This document shows, in pieces, positions 7,787-16,041 of a stretch of DNA of 64,000 nt. The stretch lies in NCBI RefSeq assembly GCF_003581425.1, contig NZ_QXTG01000001.1:1054001-1118000 (forward strand), written 5' to 3'. Under the pieces are notes generated by a model. That model was given only the letters and a program-made list of their open reading frames with translations. It had not been told where the DNA came from and did not search any database. Position numbers and translations under genes: made by a program. Numbering within the stretch: the first letter of the stretch is position 1; each line of letters opens with the position of its first letter. The stretch comes from Amnibacterium setariae (GTDB taxonomy: Bacteria > Actinomycetota > Actinomycetes > Actinomycetales > Microbacteriaceae).

Positions 7787-7810
7787 ATCCTCCCGCCTGA
7801 CCGGGAGGAT
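7787..7810 (-). promoter_or_regulatory. Hairpin covering the cupin Shine-Dalgarno
   Basis: Arms ATCCTCCCG (7787-7795) and CGGGAGGAT (7802-7810) pair perfectly over 9 bp with a 6-nt loop. Read on the minus strand, the 3' arm holds GGGAGG, the only good ribosome binding site for the GTG at 7780. Folding would therefore hide it if transcription starts far enough upstream. Confidence 0.5.
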
Positions 7811-7828
7811 CGCGCCTCGGTTCTCCGC

Positions 7829-7834
7829 TATAGT
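7829..7834 (+). promoter_or_regulatory. -10 element TATAGT of rplY
   Basis: TATAGT is the best -10 match between the cupin and rplY. A start just downstream gives a leader of about 130 bases. That leader contains a 6-bp GC hairpin with a CACC loop at 7894-7909 and the ribosome binding site GTGGAGGGACC before the ATG. Confidence 0.5.
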
Positions 7835-7970
7835 CGACGGCTGGACTTCGGCGAGGGTCGCGGCGTGCTGCCGCGGCCGTGATCGACGCAGCAGGCCCGC
7901 ACCCGGGCCGTTGCGGCACCGCCGACCGTATCGACCGGGTCGCCCTGCGGCCCCGTGTGGAGGGACCAGC

Positions 7971-8579
7971 ATGGCTGAGCAGATCAGCGCGGAGACGCGC
8001 ACCGCCTTCGGCAAGGGCGCGGCCCGCAAGCTGCGCGCCGCCGGCCGCATCCCGGCCGTCGTGTACGGCCACGGCACCGACCCGGTGCACATCTCGCTGC
8101 CCGCGCACGAGACGGCCCTCATCATCCGTCGCGCGAACGCGGTGCTCGACCTCGCCCTGCCGACCGGCAGCCAGCTCGCGCTGGTCAAGGACGTGCAGAA
8201 GGACCCGGTGCGCCAGATCATCGAGCACCTGGACCTGATCCTCGTCCGCACGGGCGAGCTCGTCGAGGTCGAGGTGCCGGTCGTGCTCGAGGGCGAGGCC
8301 GCGCCGGGCACCGTCGCGAACCTCGACTCGCAGACGCTGCTGCTCAAGGTCTCGGCGACCGCGATCCCGCAGAACCTCGTCGTGAACATCGAGGGCGCCG
8401 AGGACGGCACCCAGATCACCGCCGCGGACGTCCAGCTGCCGGAGGGCGCCGAGCTCGCGGGCGATCCCGCGCTGCTGATCGTCGGCGTCGCGAACTCGCA
8501 GTCGGAGCAGTCCCTCGAGGACGCGACCGCCGGTGAGGACGCGCCCGCCGAGGGCGACGTCGTCGCGAGCGAGTCCTGA
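7971..8579 (+). CDS. rplY: 50S ribosomal protein L25/general stress protein Ctc
   Basis: 202 residues of the long two-domain L25 form (L25 plus TL5/Ctc beta domain), which binds 5S rRNA in the large subunit. [33 protein letters not shown] is the canonical beginning, with the KGAARKLR basic patch contacting RNA. The second domain covers roughly 95-180 ([15 protein letters not shown]). The acidic tail ([10 protein letters not shown]) is usual for actinobacteria. ATG 7971 follows GGAGGG by 6 bases. pth follows 19 bases downstream, the standard rplY-pth arrangement. Confidence 0.95.
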   Translation: MAEQISAETRTAFGKGAARKLRAAGRIPAVVYGHGTDPVHISLPAHETALIIRRANAVLDLALPTGSQLALVKDVQKDPVRQIIEHLDLILVRTGELVEVEVPVVLEGEAAPGTVANLDSQTLLLKVSATAIPQNLVVNIEGAEDGTQITAADVQLPEGAELAGDPALLIVGVANSQSEQSLEDATAGEDAPAEGDVVASES

Positions 8580-8598
8580 TCCTCCGGGTCTGACGCCG

Positions 8599-9192
8599 AT
8601 GCCCGACGACGCCTGGCTCGTCGTCGGGCTCGGCAACCCCGGCCCGCAGTACGCGGGCAACCGCCACAACGTCGGCCGCATGGTGGTCGACGAGCTCGCC
8701 TCCCGATTCGGCGCCCGCTTCACCCGGCACAAGACGGGGGCGGGCGTCGCGGAGGGGCGGGACCGGCCCGGCGGCACGCGCTTCGTGCTCGCCGCGCCGC
8801 AGACGTACATGAACGAGTCGGGCCGCCCCGTCGGCGCGCTCGCGAAGTTCTACTCGCTGCCCGCCGAGCGCATCATCGTCGTCCACGACGAGCTCGACAT
8901 CCCGTTCGGCGACCTCCGGCTGAAGACCGGCGGCGGCCACGGCGGCCACAACGGCGTCCGCGACATCGCCGCCGTGCTCGGCACCCCGGACTTCCCGCGC
9001 GTCCGTGTCGGCATCGGGCGCCCGCCCGGCCGGCAGCCCGCCGCCGACTTCGTGCTGAAGGACTTCACGCCGACGGAGCGCAAGGAGCTGCCGCTGCTCG
9101 TCGGCGACGCGGCCGACGCGGTGATCGACCTCGCGGACCTCGGCCTGGACCCGGCGCAGCAGCGCTGGAACGCGCCGCGCGCCTCCCGCTGA
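8599..9192 (+). CDS. pth: Peptidyl-tRNA hydrolase
   Basis: 197 residues. It releases tRNA from peptidyl-tRNA dropped by stalled ribosomes. Hallmarks are [20 protein letters not shown] with catalytic His23, [10 protein letters not shown] with the substrate asparagine, [16 protein letters not shown] with the activating aspartate, and [16 protein letters not shown] 8599 was chosen over an in-frame codon 22 residues upstream because Pth proteins begin a few residues before LVVGLGN. It is co-oriented with and close to rplY. A family B palindrome begins 7 bases after the stop. Confidence 0.95.
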   Translation: MPDDAWLVVGLGNPGPQYAGNRHNVGRMVVDELASRFGARFTRHKTGAGVAEGRDRPGGTRFVLAAPQTYMNESGRPVGALAKFYSLPAERIIVVHDELDIPFGDLRLKTGGGHGGHNGVRDIAAVLGTPDFPRVRVGIGRPPGRQPAADFVLKDFTPTERKELPLLVGDAADAVIDLADLGLDPAQQRWNAPRASR

Positions 9193-9198
9193 CCCCGC

Positions 9199-9253
9199 TT
9201 CCGTTTTGAAGGAGTTCTCGCGCGATCCGCCCGAGACCTCCTTCAAAACGGAC
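9199..9253. repeat. Family B palindrome, copy 1 (55 bp)
   Basis: Left arm TTCCGTTTTGAAGGAG plus TTCTCG (9199-9220), an 11-nt centre, and the near-complementary right arm 9232-9253 with a few mismatches. Same layout as 34171-34225 and 40886-40940. It begins directly after the pth stop, so it may end the rplY-pth transcript. Confidence 0.8.
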
Positions 9254-9259
9254 ATGGGG

Positions 9260-9265
9260 TAGACC
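9260..9265 (+). promoter_or_regulatory. -10-like TAGACC, leaderless-type
   Basis: TAGACC is followed by 6 bases and the GTG at 9272, with no ribosome binding site. It probably drives the SDR/SMP-30 genes, which follow a likely terminator. Confidence 0.4.
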
Positions 9266-9271
9266 TGTGCC

Positions 9272-10015
9272 GTGGCGACGGAGCGCATCGCGATCGTGAC
9301 CGGTGGCGGCAGCGGGATCGGCGCCGCGTGCGCGACCGCGCTGGCGGAGGCGGGCTGGACCGTCGCGGTCGTCGGCCGCCGCGCCGAGCCCCTGGAGGCG
9401 CTCGCGGAGCGGGTTCCTGGCGTCCACGCGTTCCCGGGCGACGTCACCGACGAGGCGTCGGTCGACGCCGTGTTCGGCGCCGTCGTGGCGCGCTTCGGCC
9501 GGCTCGACCTGCTGTTCAACAACGCGGGCCGCGGCGGCAGCCCCGTCGAGATCGACGAGGTCGACCTCGACGAGTGGCGGGAGGTCGTCGACCTCAACGT
9601 GACGGGCACGTTCCTCTGCACCCGGGCCGCGTTCCGGGAGATGCGCGCGCAGGACCCGCAGGGCGGCCGGATCGTGAACAACGGCTCGATATCCGCGCAG
9701 GTGCCGCGCCCGCTGTCGATCGCCTACACCGCGACGAAGCACGCCGTCACCGGGATGACCCGCTCGACCTCCCTCGACGGCCGCCGGTTCGGCATCACCT
9801 GCGGCCAGATCGACATCGGCAACGCCGCGACCGACATGACGGCCCGGATGTCGTCCGGGGTGCTGCAGGCGGACTTCGAGCAGCGGCCGGAGCCGACGTT
9901 CTCGGTCGAGGACGTCGGCGCGACGCTCCTCTACATGGCCTCCCTCCCGCCGTCCGCGACCGTGCAGTGGCTCACCGTCGCCGCGACCGGCATGCCGTTC
10001 ATCGGCCGCGGATGA
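9272..10015 (+). CDS. SDR family oxidoreductase
   Basis: 247 residues. The Rossmann motif TGGGSGIG is near 10-17, then NNAGRGG near 88, the catalytic serine in NNGSISAQ and the YTATK active-site pair near 150. Sequence after the active site (SLDGRRFGITCGQIDIGNAATDM) is typical of classical SDRs acting on sugars or small alcohols. Its stop overlaps the SMP-30 start as ATGA. Coupling to a lactonase-like protein suggests oxidation of a sugar to a lactone, then hydrolysis. That pathway is inferred from order only. Confidence 0.85.
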   Translation: MATERIAIVTGGGSGIGAACATALAEAGWTVAVVGRRAEPLEALAERVPGVHAFPGDVTDEASVDAVFGAVVARFGRLDLLFNNAGRGGSPVEIDEVDLDEWREVVDLNVTGTFLCTRAAFREMRAQDPQGGRIVNNGSISAQVPRPLSIAYTATKHAVTGMTRSTSLDGRRFGITCGQIDIGNAATDMTARMSSGVLQADFEQRPEPTFSVEDVGATLLYMASLPPSATVQWLTVAATGMPFIGRG

Positions 10016-10974
10016 GCGGCCCGTACCCGGTCGGCGCGACCGCCGCCGCGTGGGACCGCGACCGCACGGTGATCCGCTTCCCGGACCCGGCGATCGTCGT
10101 GGTCGACGAGCGCTTCCGCGACCTCGTGCCGTACCAGGAGGTCGTCGAGCGGCTCTGGACGGGCGGCCGGTGGCTCGAGGGCCCGGTCTGGTTCGGCGAC
10201 CGCGGCGAGCTGCTCGTCAGCGACATCCCGAACGACCGCATCCTCCGCTGGTCGGCCTCCACCGGCGCCGTCGACGAGTACCGCCGCCCGTCGAACAACG
10301 CGAACGGCAACACCCGCGACCGGCAGGGCCGCCTCGTCACGTGCGAGCACCTCACCCGCCGCATCACGCGCACCGAGTACGACGGATCGATCACCGTGCT
10401 GCTCGACCGATTCGACGGGCGCCCGCTCAACGCGCCGAACGACGTCGTGACGAGTCGCGACGGCGCGGTCTGGTTCACCGACCCCGGCTGGGGCATCACG
10501 AGCATGTACGAGGGGGAGCGGGCGGAGGAGGAGCTGCCGCGCGCCGTGTACCGCATCGACCCGGTCACGGGCGAGGCGGAGGCGGTCGTCACCGACATGG
10601 ACCGGCCGAACGGCATCGCGTTCTCGCCCGACGAGTCCGTGCTCTACGTCGTCGACACGCATGTGCGCGCCTACGAGATGGTCGACGGCCGCCCGCGGAA
10701 CGGCCGCTGGGTGATCGACATGGGGCACGGCACCTCGGACGGCATCCGCGTCGACGTGCACGGCAACGTGTGGGCGGCCGCGGGGCGCGGCGGCGACGGC
10801 TACGACGGCGTGCACTGCTTCGCGCCGGACGGCACGCTGCTCGGGATGATCCTCACGCCGGAGGCGGTCGCGAACGTCTGCTTCGGCGGCCCGAAGCGCA
10901 ACCGGCTCTTCATCGCCGCCTCCCGCTCGCTCTACGCCGTGTTCGTCGAGACGCAGGGCTGCGCGGGCGCCTGA
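10012..10974 (+). CDS. SMP-30/gluconolactonase/LRE-like protein
   Basis: 320 residues of the six-bladed calcium-dependent lactonase fold. Characteristic stretches are WLEGPVWFGDRGELLVSDIPN (metal-binding glutamate in EGP), NNANGNTRDRQGRLVTCEH, NAPNDVVTSRDGAVWFTDP with the Asn/Asp pair, MDRPNGIAFSPDESVLYVVD and GTSDGIRVDVHGNVWAA. These fit hydrolysis of an aldonolactone in the cytoplasm; no signal peptide is seen. It is translationally coupled to the upstream SDR. Confidence 0.88.
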   Translation: MSGPYPVGATAAAWDRDRTVIRFPDPAIVVVDERFRDLVPYQEVVERLWTGGRWLEGPVWFGDRGELLVSDIPNDRILRWSASTGAVDEYRRPSNNANGNTRDRQGRLVTCEHLTRRITRTEYDGSITVLLDRFDGRPLNAPNDVVTSRDGAVWFTDPGWGITSMYEGERAEEELPRAVYRIDPVTGEAEAVVTDMDRPNGIAFSPDESVLYVVDTHVRAYEMVDGRPRNGRWVIDMGHGTSDGIRVDVHGNVWAAAGRGGDGYDGVHCFAPDGTLLGMILTPEAVANVCFGGPKRNRLFIAASRSLYAVFVETQGCAGA

Positions 10975-11010
10975 GCCGAGCGCACAGCCCGCTGCTGGTA
11001 CTGGTTGGGC

Positions 11011-11946
11011 ATGGACGGACGCCGGGCCCTCGCGCTCGACATCGGCGCGACGAAGCTCGCGGTCGCCCTCGTCGACGAGCGCGGCGCGGTGGTGCGGGCG
11101 GATCGGGTCCCGACCGGGCGGGAGGACGGGCCGGACGCGGTGATCGGCCGCCTGCTCGACCTCGCGGAGCGCGTGCGCGGGGACGACCGGATCGCCGCCG
11201 TCGGCGTCGCCTGCGGCGGCCCGCTCGACGCGCACGCCGGGGTCCTGCTCGGCCCCCTCCACCTGCCCGGCTGGGACCACGTGGAGATCGTCCGGATCGC
11301 GGAGGAGCGGCTCGGCGCGCCCGCCCTCCTCGTGAACGACGCGTCTGCCGGGGCGTGGGGCGAGCTCCGCGCCGGCGCGGCGGCCGACGCCGGCTCGGCC
11401 GTCTACCTCACCGTCTCCAGCGGCCTCGGCGGCGGGGCCGTGCTCGACGGGCGCCTGCTCGCCGGCGCGACGACGAACGGGGGCGAGCTCGGGCACGTGT
11501 GCGTCCGGCCCGGCGGCCGGCGCTGCACCTGCGGCCGGCTCGGCTGCGCGGAGGCGTACGCGGCCGGCACCCAGCTCGTCGAGCGGGTCCGGGAGGCGCT
11601 CGCGGAGGGGCGCGACTCCGTCCTCGCCGACGGGCCGGCGCTCGACGCCGAGGCGGTGGTCCGGGCCGCGGCGGAGGGCGACGCCCTGGCCGGCGAGCTC
11701 TGGACCGAGGCGCTCGCCTGCCTGGGCCAGCTCGCCACCGACCTCACCAACGTCTTCGAGCCGGAGGTCGTCGTGCTCGACGGCGGCCTCGGCCGCCTGG
11801 ACGCCGTGCTCGACGCGGTCCGCCACGCGGTCGAGCTGAACGCGATGGCGCCGATCCGTCGCGCGGTCCGCGTCGAGCGGGCCGCGCTCGACGGCGCCGC
11901 CCCGGCCGTCGGCGCCGCGCTGCTCGCGCTGGAGCGCGTCGCATGA
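11011..11946 (+). CDS. ROK-family sugar kinase
   Basis: 311 residues from ATG 11011; a TTG two codons earlier is possible. ATP-binding LDIGATKLAVALVD opens the protein, the sugar-binding VNDASAGAWGE is near 110, and the zinc signature GHVCVRPGGRRCTCGRLGC with CxCGxxGC is complete. There is no N-terminal helix-turn-helix, so this is a kinase-type rather than a repressor-type ROK protein. It overlaps the alpha-mannosidase gene as ATGA, so mannose or a mannose-derived sugar is the most reasonable substrate. Glucose or N-acetyl sugars cannot be excluded. Confidence 0.87.
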   Translation: MDGRRALALDIGATKLAVALVDERGAVVRADRVPTGREDGPDAVIGRLLDLAERVRGDDRIAAVGVACGGPLDAHAGVLLGPLHLPGWDHVEIVRIAEERLGAPALLVNDASAGAWGELRAGAAADAGSAVYLTVSSGLGGGAVLDGRLLAGATTNGGELGHVCVRPGGRRCTCGRLGCAEAYAAGTQLVERVREALAEGRDSVLADGPALDAEAVVRAAAEGDALAGELWTEALACLGQLATDLTNVFEPEVVVLDGGLGRLDAVLDAVRHAVELNAMAPIRRAVRVERAALDGAAPAVGAALLALERVA

Positions 11947-14567
11947 GCGACCCCGGCGCGCTGCCGCCCGACGAGGAGGCCCCGCTCGCGAACGCGCCGC
12001 AGCGCTTCGAGCCGCGCGACGTGCCCGCGGCGCCGCGGCCCGCGGCCTCCCCGGACCGGGTCGTGCACCTCGTCGGCAACGCCCACCTCGACGTCGTCTG
12101 GCTGTGGCCGTGGCAGGAGGGCTACCAGGAGGCGCGGGCGACCTTCCGCAGCGTGCTCGACCGGATGGACGAGTACCCCGACTTCGTCTTCACCTGCGAC
12201 CAGGTCGTGCTGCTGTCGTGGGTGGAGGAGCAGGACCCGGCCCTGTTCGAGCGCATCCGCGCGCGGGTCGCGGAGGGCCGCTGGGTGAACACCGGCGGCT
12301 GGTGGGTCGAGCCGGACTGCAACATCCCGACGGGCGAGTCCTTCGTCCGCCAGGGCCTGTTCGGGCAGCGCTTCCTCCGCAGCCGGTTCGGCCGGGCGGC
12401 CACGGTCGGCATGAACGTCGACCCGTTCGGGCACGCGGCGACGCTGCCGCAGGTGCTCGCCGGGCAGGGGATGGACGCCTACTGCTTCCTCCGCCCGATG
12501 GCGCACGAGCTGCCGCTGCCGAGCCCGCTGTTCCGCTGGCGGGCGCCCGACGGCACGGCGGTGCTCGCCTTCCGCATCCCGTTCGAGTACCAGTCGAGCC
12601 GGGAGACGGTGGACCGGCACATCGAGAAGTCCCTCGCGGAGCGCGGCGAGCGGCTGCCGGAGACGATGGTCTTCTTCGGCGTCGGCAACCACGGCGGCGG
12701 CCCGACGATCCGGCAGATCGAGACGGTGCACCGGTTCGACCGGATGGGCACCTTCGGCGCGCTGCCGCTCTCCGACCCCGAGCGCTACTTCGCCCGAGTG
12801 CGGGCCCTCGACCCGGAGCTGCCGGTCGTCGACGGCGAGCTGCAGCACCACGCGCCCGGCTGCTACTCCGCGCACTCCGGGGTGAAGCGGTGGCAGCGCC
12901 GCGCCCAGACGGCGCTGCTCGTCGCCGAGCGATGGGCGGCCGTGGCCGGCGTCGTGCTCGGCGACGCGGTGCCGCGCGAGGACCTCGAGCGGGCGTGGAA
13001 GCAGGTGCTGTTCAACCAGGCGCACGACATCCTCCCCGGCTCGGCGATCGAGGCCGCGTTCGAGGACGCGCGCGACCAACTGGGGGAGGCGGTCTCGATC
13101 GCCAAGCGGATCACCGCGAAGGCGCAGAACCGGCTCGCCGCGACCGTCGACGTGCCGCTCGACCCCGCGACGCAGCCCGTGCTCGTCTTCAACCCGCACC
13201 CCTGGCCCGTGGAGGCGACCGTCGAGCTGCAGCTCGGCGCAGGGCTCGAGGTCGATCCGCAGCGCGTGACGACCGGCGCGGGGGAGCGCGTGCCGAGCCA
13301 GACGGTGCCCCCGCAGGCGTCGGTGGGGCGGCGGCCCGGCGGGTCCGTCGCGTTCCGCGCGGCCCTGCCGCCGCTCGGCGTCGCGCGCTACGCCCTGCAC
13401 GCGGCGACCGGGGCCGCCTTCGCCGCCGGCGCGGTCGCGAACCAGGCCGAGGGCCCGGCGGCGTCGCCCGTGCCCGCGCCGGCAGCGCCGCCCACGATGC
13501 TCACGCGCTCGGGCGGCCGCGTCGTGCTCGAGCACGACCTCCTGCGCGTCGAGCTCGACGAGGGGACCGGTTGGCTCACGGGCCTGCTCGACAAGCGGAC
13601 CGGCGTCGACCTCGTCGCCGGCGCCCGCGGTCCGCACCTGCAGGTCTGCGAGGACCCGACGGACACGTGGGGCCACCGGGTCGTGAGCTACGCCTGGCCG
13701 GGCGCGGAGATGCCCGTGACCCGCGTGCTCGTGCGGGAGGACGGCCCCCTCCGGGCCCGCGTGCGCGTGGAGCACGCCTGGCACCGCTCGACGCTCAGCG
13801 AGGACTTCCTGCTGACCGCCGGCGACGACGCCCTCGAGGTCCGCGTCGAGCTCGACTGGCACGAGCCCGCGCACCTGCTGAAGTGGCGGGTGCCGGTCGC
13901 GCTCGACGACCCCCGCGGCCGCGTCGAGATCCCGTTCGGCTCCATCGAGCGCCGGGTGGACGGCGGCGAGGAGCCCGGCCAGTCGTGGATCGACCTGTCC
14001 CGGGTCGACGCGGGCCTCGCGGTGCTGAACGACGCGAAGCACGGGTACGACCTGTCGCCCGCGACCGAGGAGGCGTCGCCCAGCATCGGGATCACCGCCG
14101 TCCGCAGCCCGGTCTTCGCCTGGCACGACCCGACCGAGCTCGACCCGGAGGGGGTCCGGTCGCACCAGGACCTGGGGCTGCAGCGCTTCACGGTGCGACT
14201 CGTGCCGCACGGGCCGATCGACGTGCCGGACCTGCACCGCCGCGCCGCGGAGCTGACGATGCGCCCGCGCGCGATGCTCGAGGGCTTCCACGACGGCGTG
14301 CTCGGCGACCGGACCTCCTGGGTGGAGGCGGGCCCCGCGGCCGTGCAGGTGACGGCGGTGAAGACCGCGGAGGACGGCGACGACCTCGTGGTCCGCGCCG
14401 TGGAGACCTCGGGCCGGGCGACGGACGCGGTGATCGCGCTGCCGCTCGTCGGCGCGACGATCCGCGCGACCCTCCCGGCGCACGCGATCCGGACCTGGCG
14501 GGTGCGCCGGGGCGCCGAGCCGGTGCCGGTCGACCTGCTCGAGGAGCCGCTGCCGACCGAGGCCTGA
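11943..14567 (+). CDS. Glycoside hydrolase family 38 alpha-mannosidase
   Basis: 874 residues with the full GH38 domain order. Zinc and substrate motif HLVGNAHLDVVWLWPW is near 40-55, the nucleophile aspartate lies in MNVDPFGHAATLPQ near 160, GVGNHGGGPT near 242, and the second zinc-ligand region LQHHAPGCYSAHSGVKRWQ near 300. The helical middle domain (FNQAHDILPGSAIEAAFEDA) and C-terminal beta domains follow. No signal peptide is visible, so it likely trims imported mannosides in the cytoplasm. It ends a block with the ROK kinase. Confidence 0.93.
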   Translation: MSDPGALPPDEEAPLANAPQRFEPRDVPAAPRPAASPDRVVHLVGNAHLDVVWLWPWQEGYQEARATFRSVLDRMDEYPDFVFTCDQVVLLSWVEEQDPALFERIRARVAEGRWVNTGGWWVEPDCNIPTGESFVRQGLFGQRFLRSRFGRAATVGMNVDPFGHAATLPQVLAGQGMDAYCFLRPMAHELPLPSPLFRWRAPDGTAVLAFRIPFEYQSSRETVDRHIEKSLAERGERLPETMVFFGVGNHGGGPTIRQIETVHRFDRMGTFGALPLSDPERYFARVRALDPELPVVDGELQHHAPGCYSAHSGVKRWQRRAQTALLVAERWAAVAGVVLGDAVPREDLERAWKQVLFNQAHDILPGSAIEAAFEDARDQLGEAVSIAKRITAKAQNRLAATVDVPLDPATQPVLVFNPHPWPVEATVELQLGAGLEVDPQRVTTGAGERVPSQTVPPQASVGRRPGGSVAFRAALPPLGVARYALHAATGAAFAAGAVANQAEGPAASPVPAPAAPPTMLTRSGGRVVLEHDLLRVELDEGTGWLTGLLDKRTGVDLVAGARGPHLQVCEDPTDTWGHRVVSYAWPGAEMPVTRVLVREDGPLRARVRVEHAWHRSTLSEDFLLTAGDDALEVRVELDWHEPAHLLKWRVPVALDDPRGRVEIPFGSIERRVDGGEEPGQSWIDLSRVDAGLAVLNDAKHGYDLSPATEEASPSIGITAVRSPVFAWHDPTELDPEGVRSHQDLGLQRFTVRLVPHGPIDVPDLHRRAAELTMRPRAMLEGFHDGVLGDRTSWVEAGPAAVQVTAVKTAEDGDDLVVRAVETSGRATDAVIALPLVGATIRATLPAHAIRTWRVRRGAEPVPVDLLEEPLPTEA

Positions 14568-14588
14568 GCGCCGATCTCGCAAGGGCGA

Positions 14589-15875
14589 TCAGCCGAGCGG
14601 GACGCCCTTGCCGATGAAGAAGGGGACCGGGTTCACGGCGGTGCCGTTCAGGTGCACCTCGAGGTGGAGGTGGCAGCCGGTGGCGGCGCCGGTCTGACCG
14701 ACGAGGCCGATGACCTGCCCGGCGGAGACCCGCTGCCCGGCCGAGACCAGGATCCGCGACTCGTGGGCGTAGCCGACCGCGACGCCGTCGCCGTGGTCGA
14801 CGAGGATCCAGTTGCCGTAGGTGCCCCAGTAGGTGGCGGTCTTCACGACACCGGACGCCGCGGCGCGGATCGGGGCGCCGCAGCGCGCCACGATGTCCTG
14901 GCCGCGGTGGAAGAGGGCGACGCCCGGCACCGGCTGCTCCGGGCGGGGGCCGTACGGGTCGCCGAGGCGGCCGGCGACGGGGACGAGCCAGGCGGGCGCG
15001 GCCGCGACCGGCGCGGACCGGGTCGCCGCAGCAGCGCCGCTGATGCCGTCCGCGGAGGCGCCGTCGACCTCGACGCCGCCGACGGAGAGCTGCTGCACGT
15101 CGGCCGAGCCGTCCTCGATGCCGCCGACGGGCGGCGCGGCGAGGGCCTCGCTCGCGAAGGCGGGGAGGCCCCAGAGCACGGCCAGCGCGAAGACGGCGAG
15201 CATCGAGACGGCGCCCCGGGCGGTGCGGCGCCGGGGCCGCGCCTCCTCGACGGGCGGCGCGGACTCGTGCCGGGAGGACGGCACCGGGATGGCGACGGGG
15301 ATCAGCTGCGAGAACGGCTGGACCGGCATCGGCTGCGCCCCGGTGGGCGTCGAGCCGGTCGGCGGGGTGACCGGCGGCTGCATCGGCGGCGCGGTGCGGA
15401 GGCGGGAGCGGACCGGCGCCTGCAGGGGACGGCCGGGGCCCTCCGGCTGCCGCACGCCGGGGCGGACGACCGGCGGGGTCTGGCGGACGACGGGGATGCG
15501 GGCCGTGCCGGTCGGGCCGCCCGAGGTCTCGCGGGTGCGGGCGACGGGGTGCTGCCCGGTCGCGGCGGTGCCCTCGGGGCGGGGTCGCGGGGTCGCCTGC
15601 CGCGGGTCCTGGCGCGGCGCGGCCGGACGCGGCGCGCGCAGATCCTGCGACGGGCGGGGCTGCGACGGGCGGGGCTGCGACGGGCGGGGCTGCTGCTGGC
15701 GCGGGTCCTGCGGCCGCTGCTGCCGCGTCTGCTGCTGCGGGTCGCGCTGCTGCGCGGTGCCGGGCTGCTGCGGGATGCGGGGGCCGCGGAGCTCGCGCGG
15801 GGCCTCCCAGGTCGGGCGTCGTCGGGGGTCCGGCGTCCAGCCGGTCCCCGTCACGTCCTCGTCCCCGTGCAGCAC
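14589..15875 (-). CDS. M23 family metallopeptidase, membrane-anchored with long proline/glutamine-rich N-terminal region
   Basis: 428 residues from GTG 15875, which follows a purine-rich AAGGGG; an upstream GTG at 15929 lies inside a hairpin and would add 18 residues. A long low-complexity cytoplasmic region is rich in Pro, Gln and Arg and includes three PRPSQ repeats. One membrane segment, SMLAVFALAVLWGLPAFA, follows, and then an extracytoplasmic LytM domain. Zinc ligands are visible in LFHRGQDI and CHLHLEVH, with GYAHESRILV between. Such enzymes cut or remodel peptidoglycan cross-bridges; an inactive scaffold role is less likely because all ligands are present. Confidence 0.87.
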   Translation of the reverse strand: MLHGDEDVTGTGWTPDPRRRPTWEAPRELRGPRIPQQPGTAQQRDPQQQTRQQRPQDPRQQQPRPSQPRPSQPRPSQDLRAPRPAAPRQDPRQATPRPRPEGTAATGQHPVARTRETSGGPTGTARIPVVRQTPPVVRPGVRQPEGPGRPLQAPVRSRLRTAPPMQPPVTPPTGSTPTGAQPMPVQPFSQLIPVAIPVPSSRHESAPPVEEARPRRRTARGAVSMLAVFALAVLWGLPAFASEALAAPPVGGIEDGSADVQQLSVGGVEVDGASADGISGAAAATRSAPVAAAPAWLVPVAGRLGDPYGPRPEQPVPGVALFHRGQDIVARCGAPIRAAASGVVKTATYWGTYGNWILVDHGDGVAVGYAHESRILVSAGQRVSAGQVIGLVGQTGAATGCHLHLEVHLNGTAVNPVPFFIGKGVPLG

Positions 15876-15925
15876 GAGCCCCTTCCCCCGGGGCCGGGAG
15901 GCGTCCCGACCGCGGACGAACGTAG

Positions 15926-15947
15926 GCACCCCCGGAACAGGGGGTGC
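15926..15947 (-). promoter_or_regulatory. GC hairpin in the leader of the M23 gene
   Basis: Arms GCACCCCC and GGGGGTGC pair over 8 bp around a 6-nt loop, about 50 bases upstream of GTG 15875. On the minus strand an alternative GTG start (15929) lies in the 3' arm. It could be a terminator for the upstream gene or a leader structure. No tract of T follows, and it does not match the c-di-AMP riboswitch consensus. Confidence 0.4.
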
Positions 15948-16041
15948 GGAGGCGCGGGCGCGTGTCGCGGGACACGCGGCGCGGATCCGGCGTGTTCTTC
16001 CGGTGGATGGAAAAGCGGGATCCGGGGCTTGCGGAGCACCG

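Noticed and set aside
15876-16041. Cyclic di-AMP riboswitch before the M23 peptidase gene
   Set aside because: Such switches precede wall hydrolases in actinobacteria, but the conserved core segments are not present; only a simple GC hairpin is seen.
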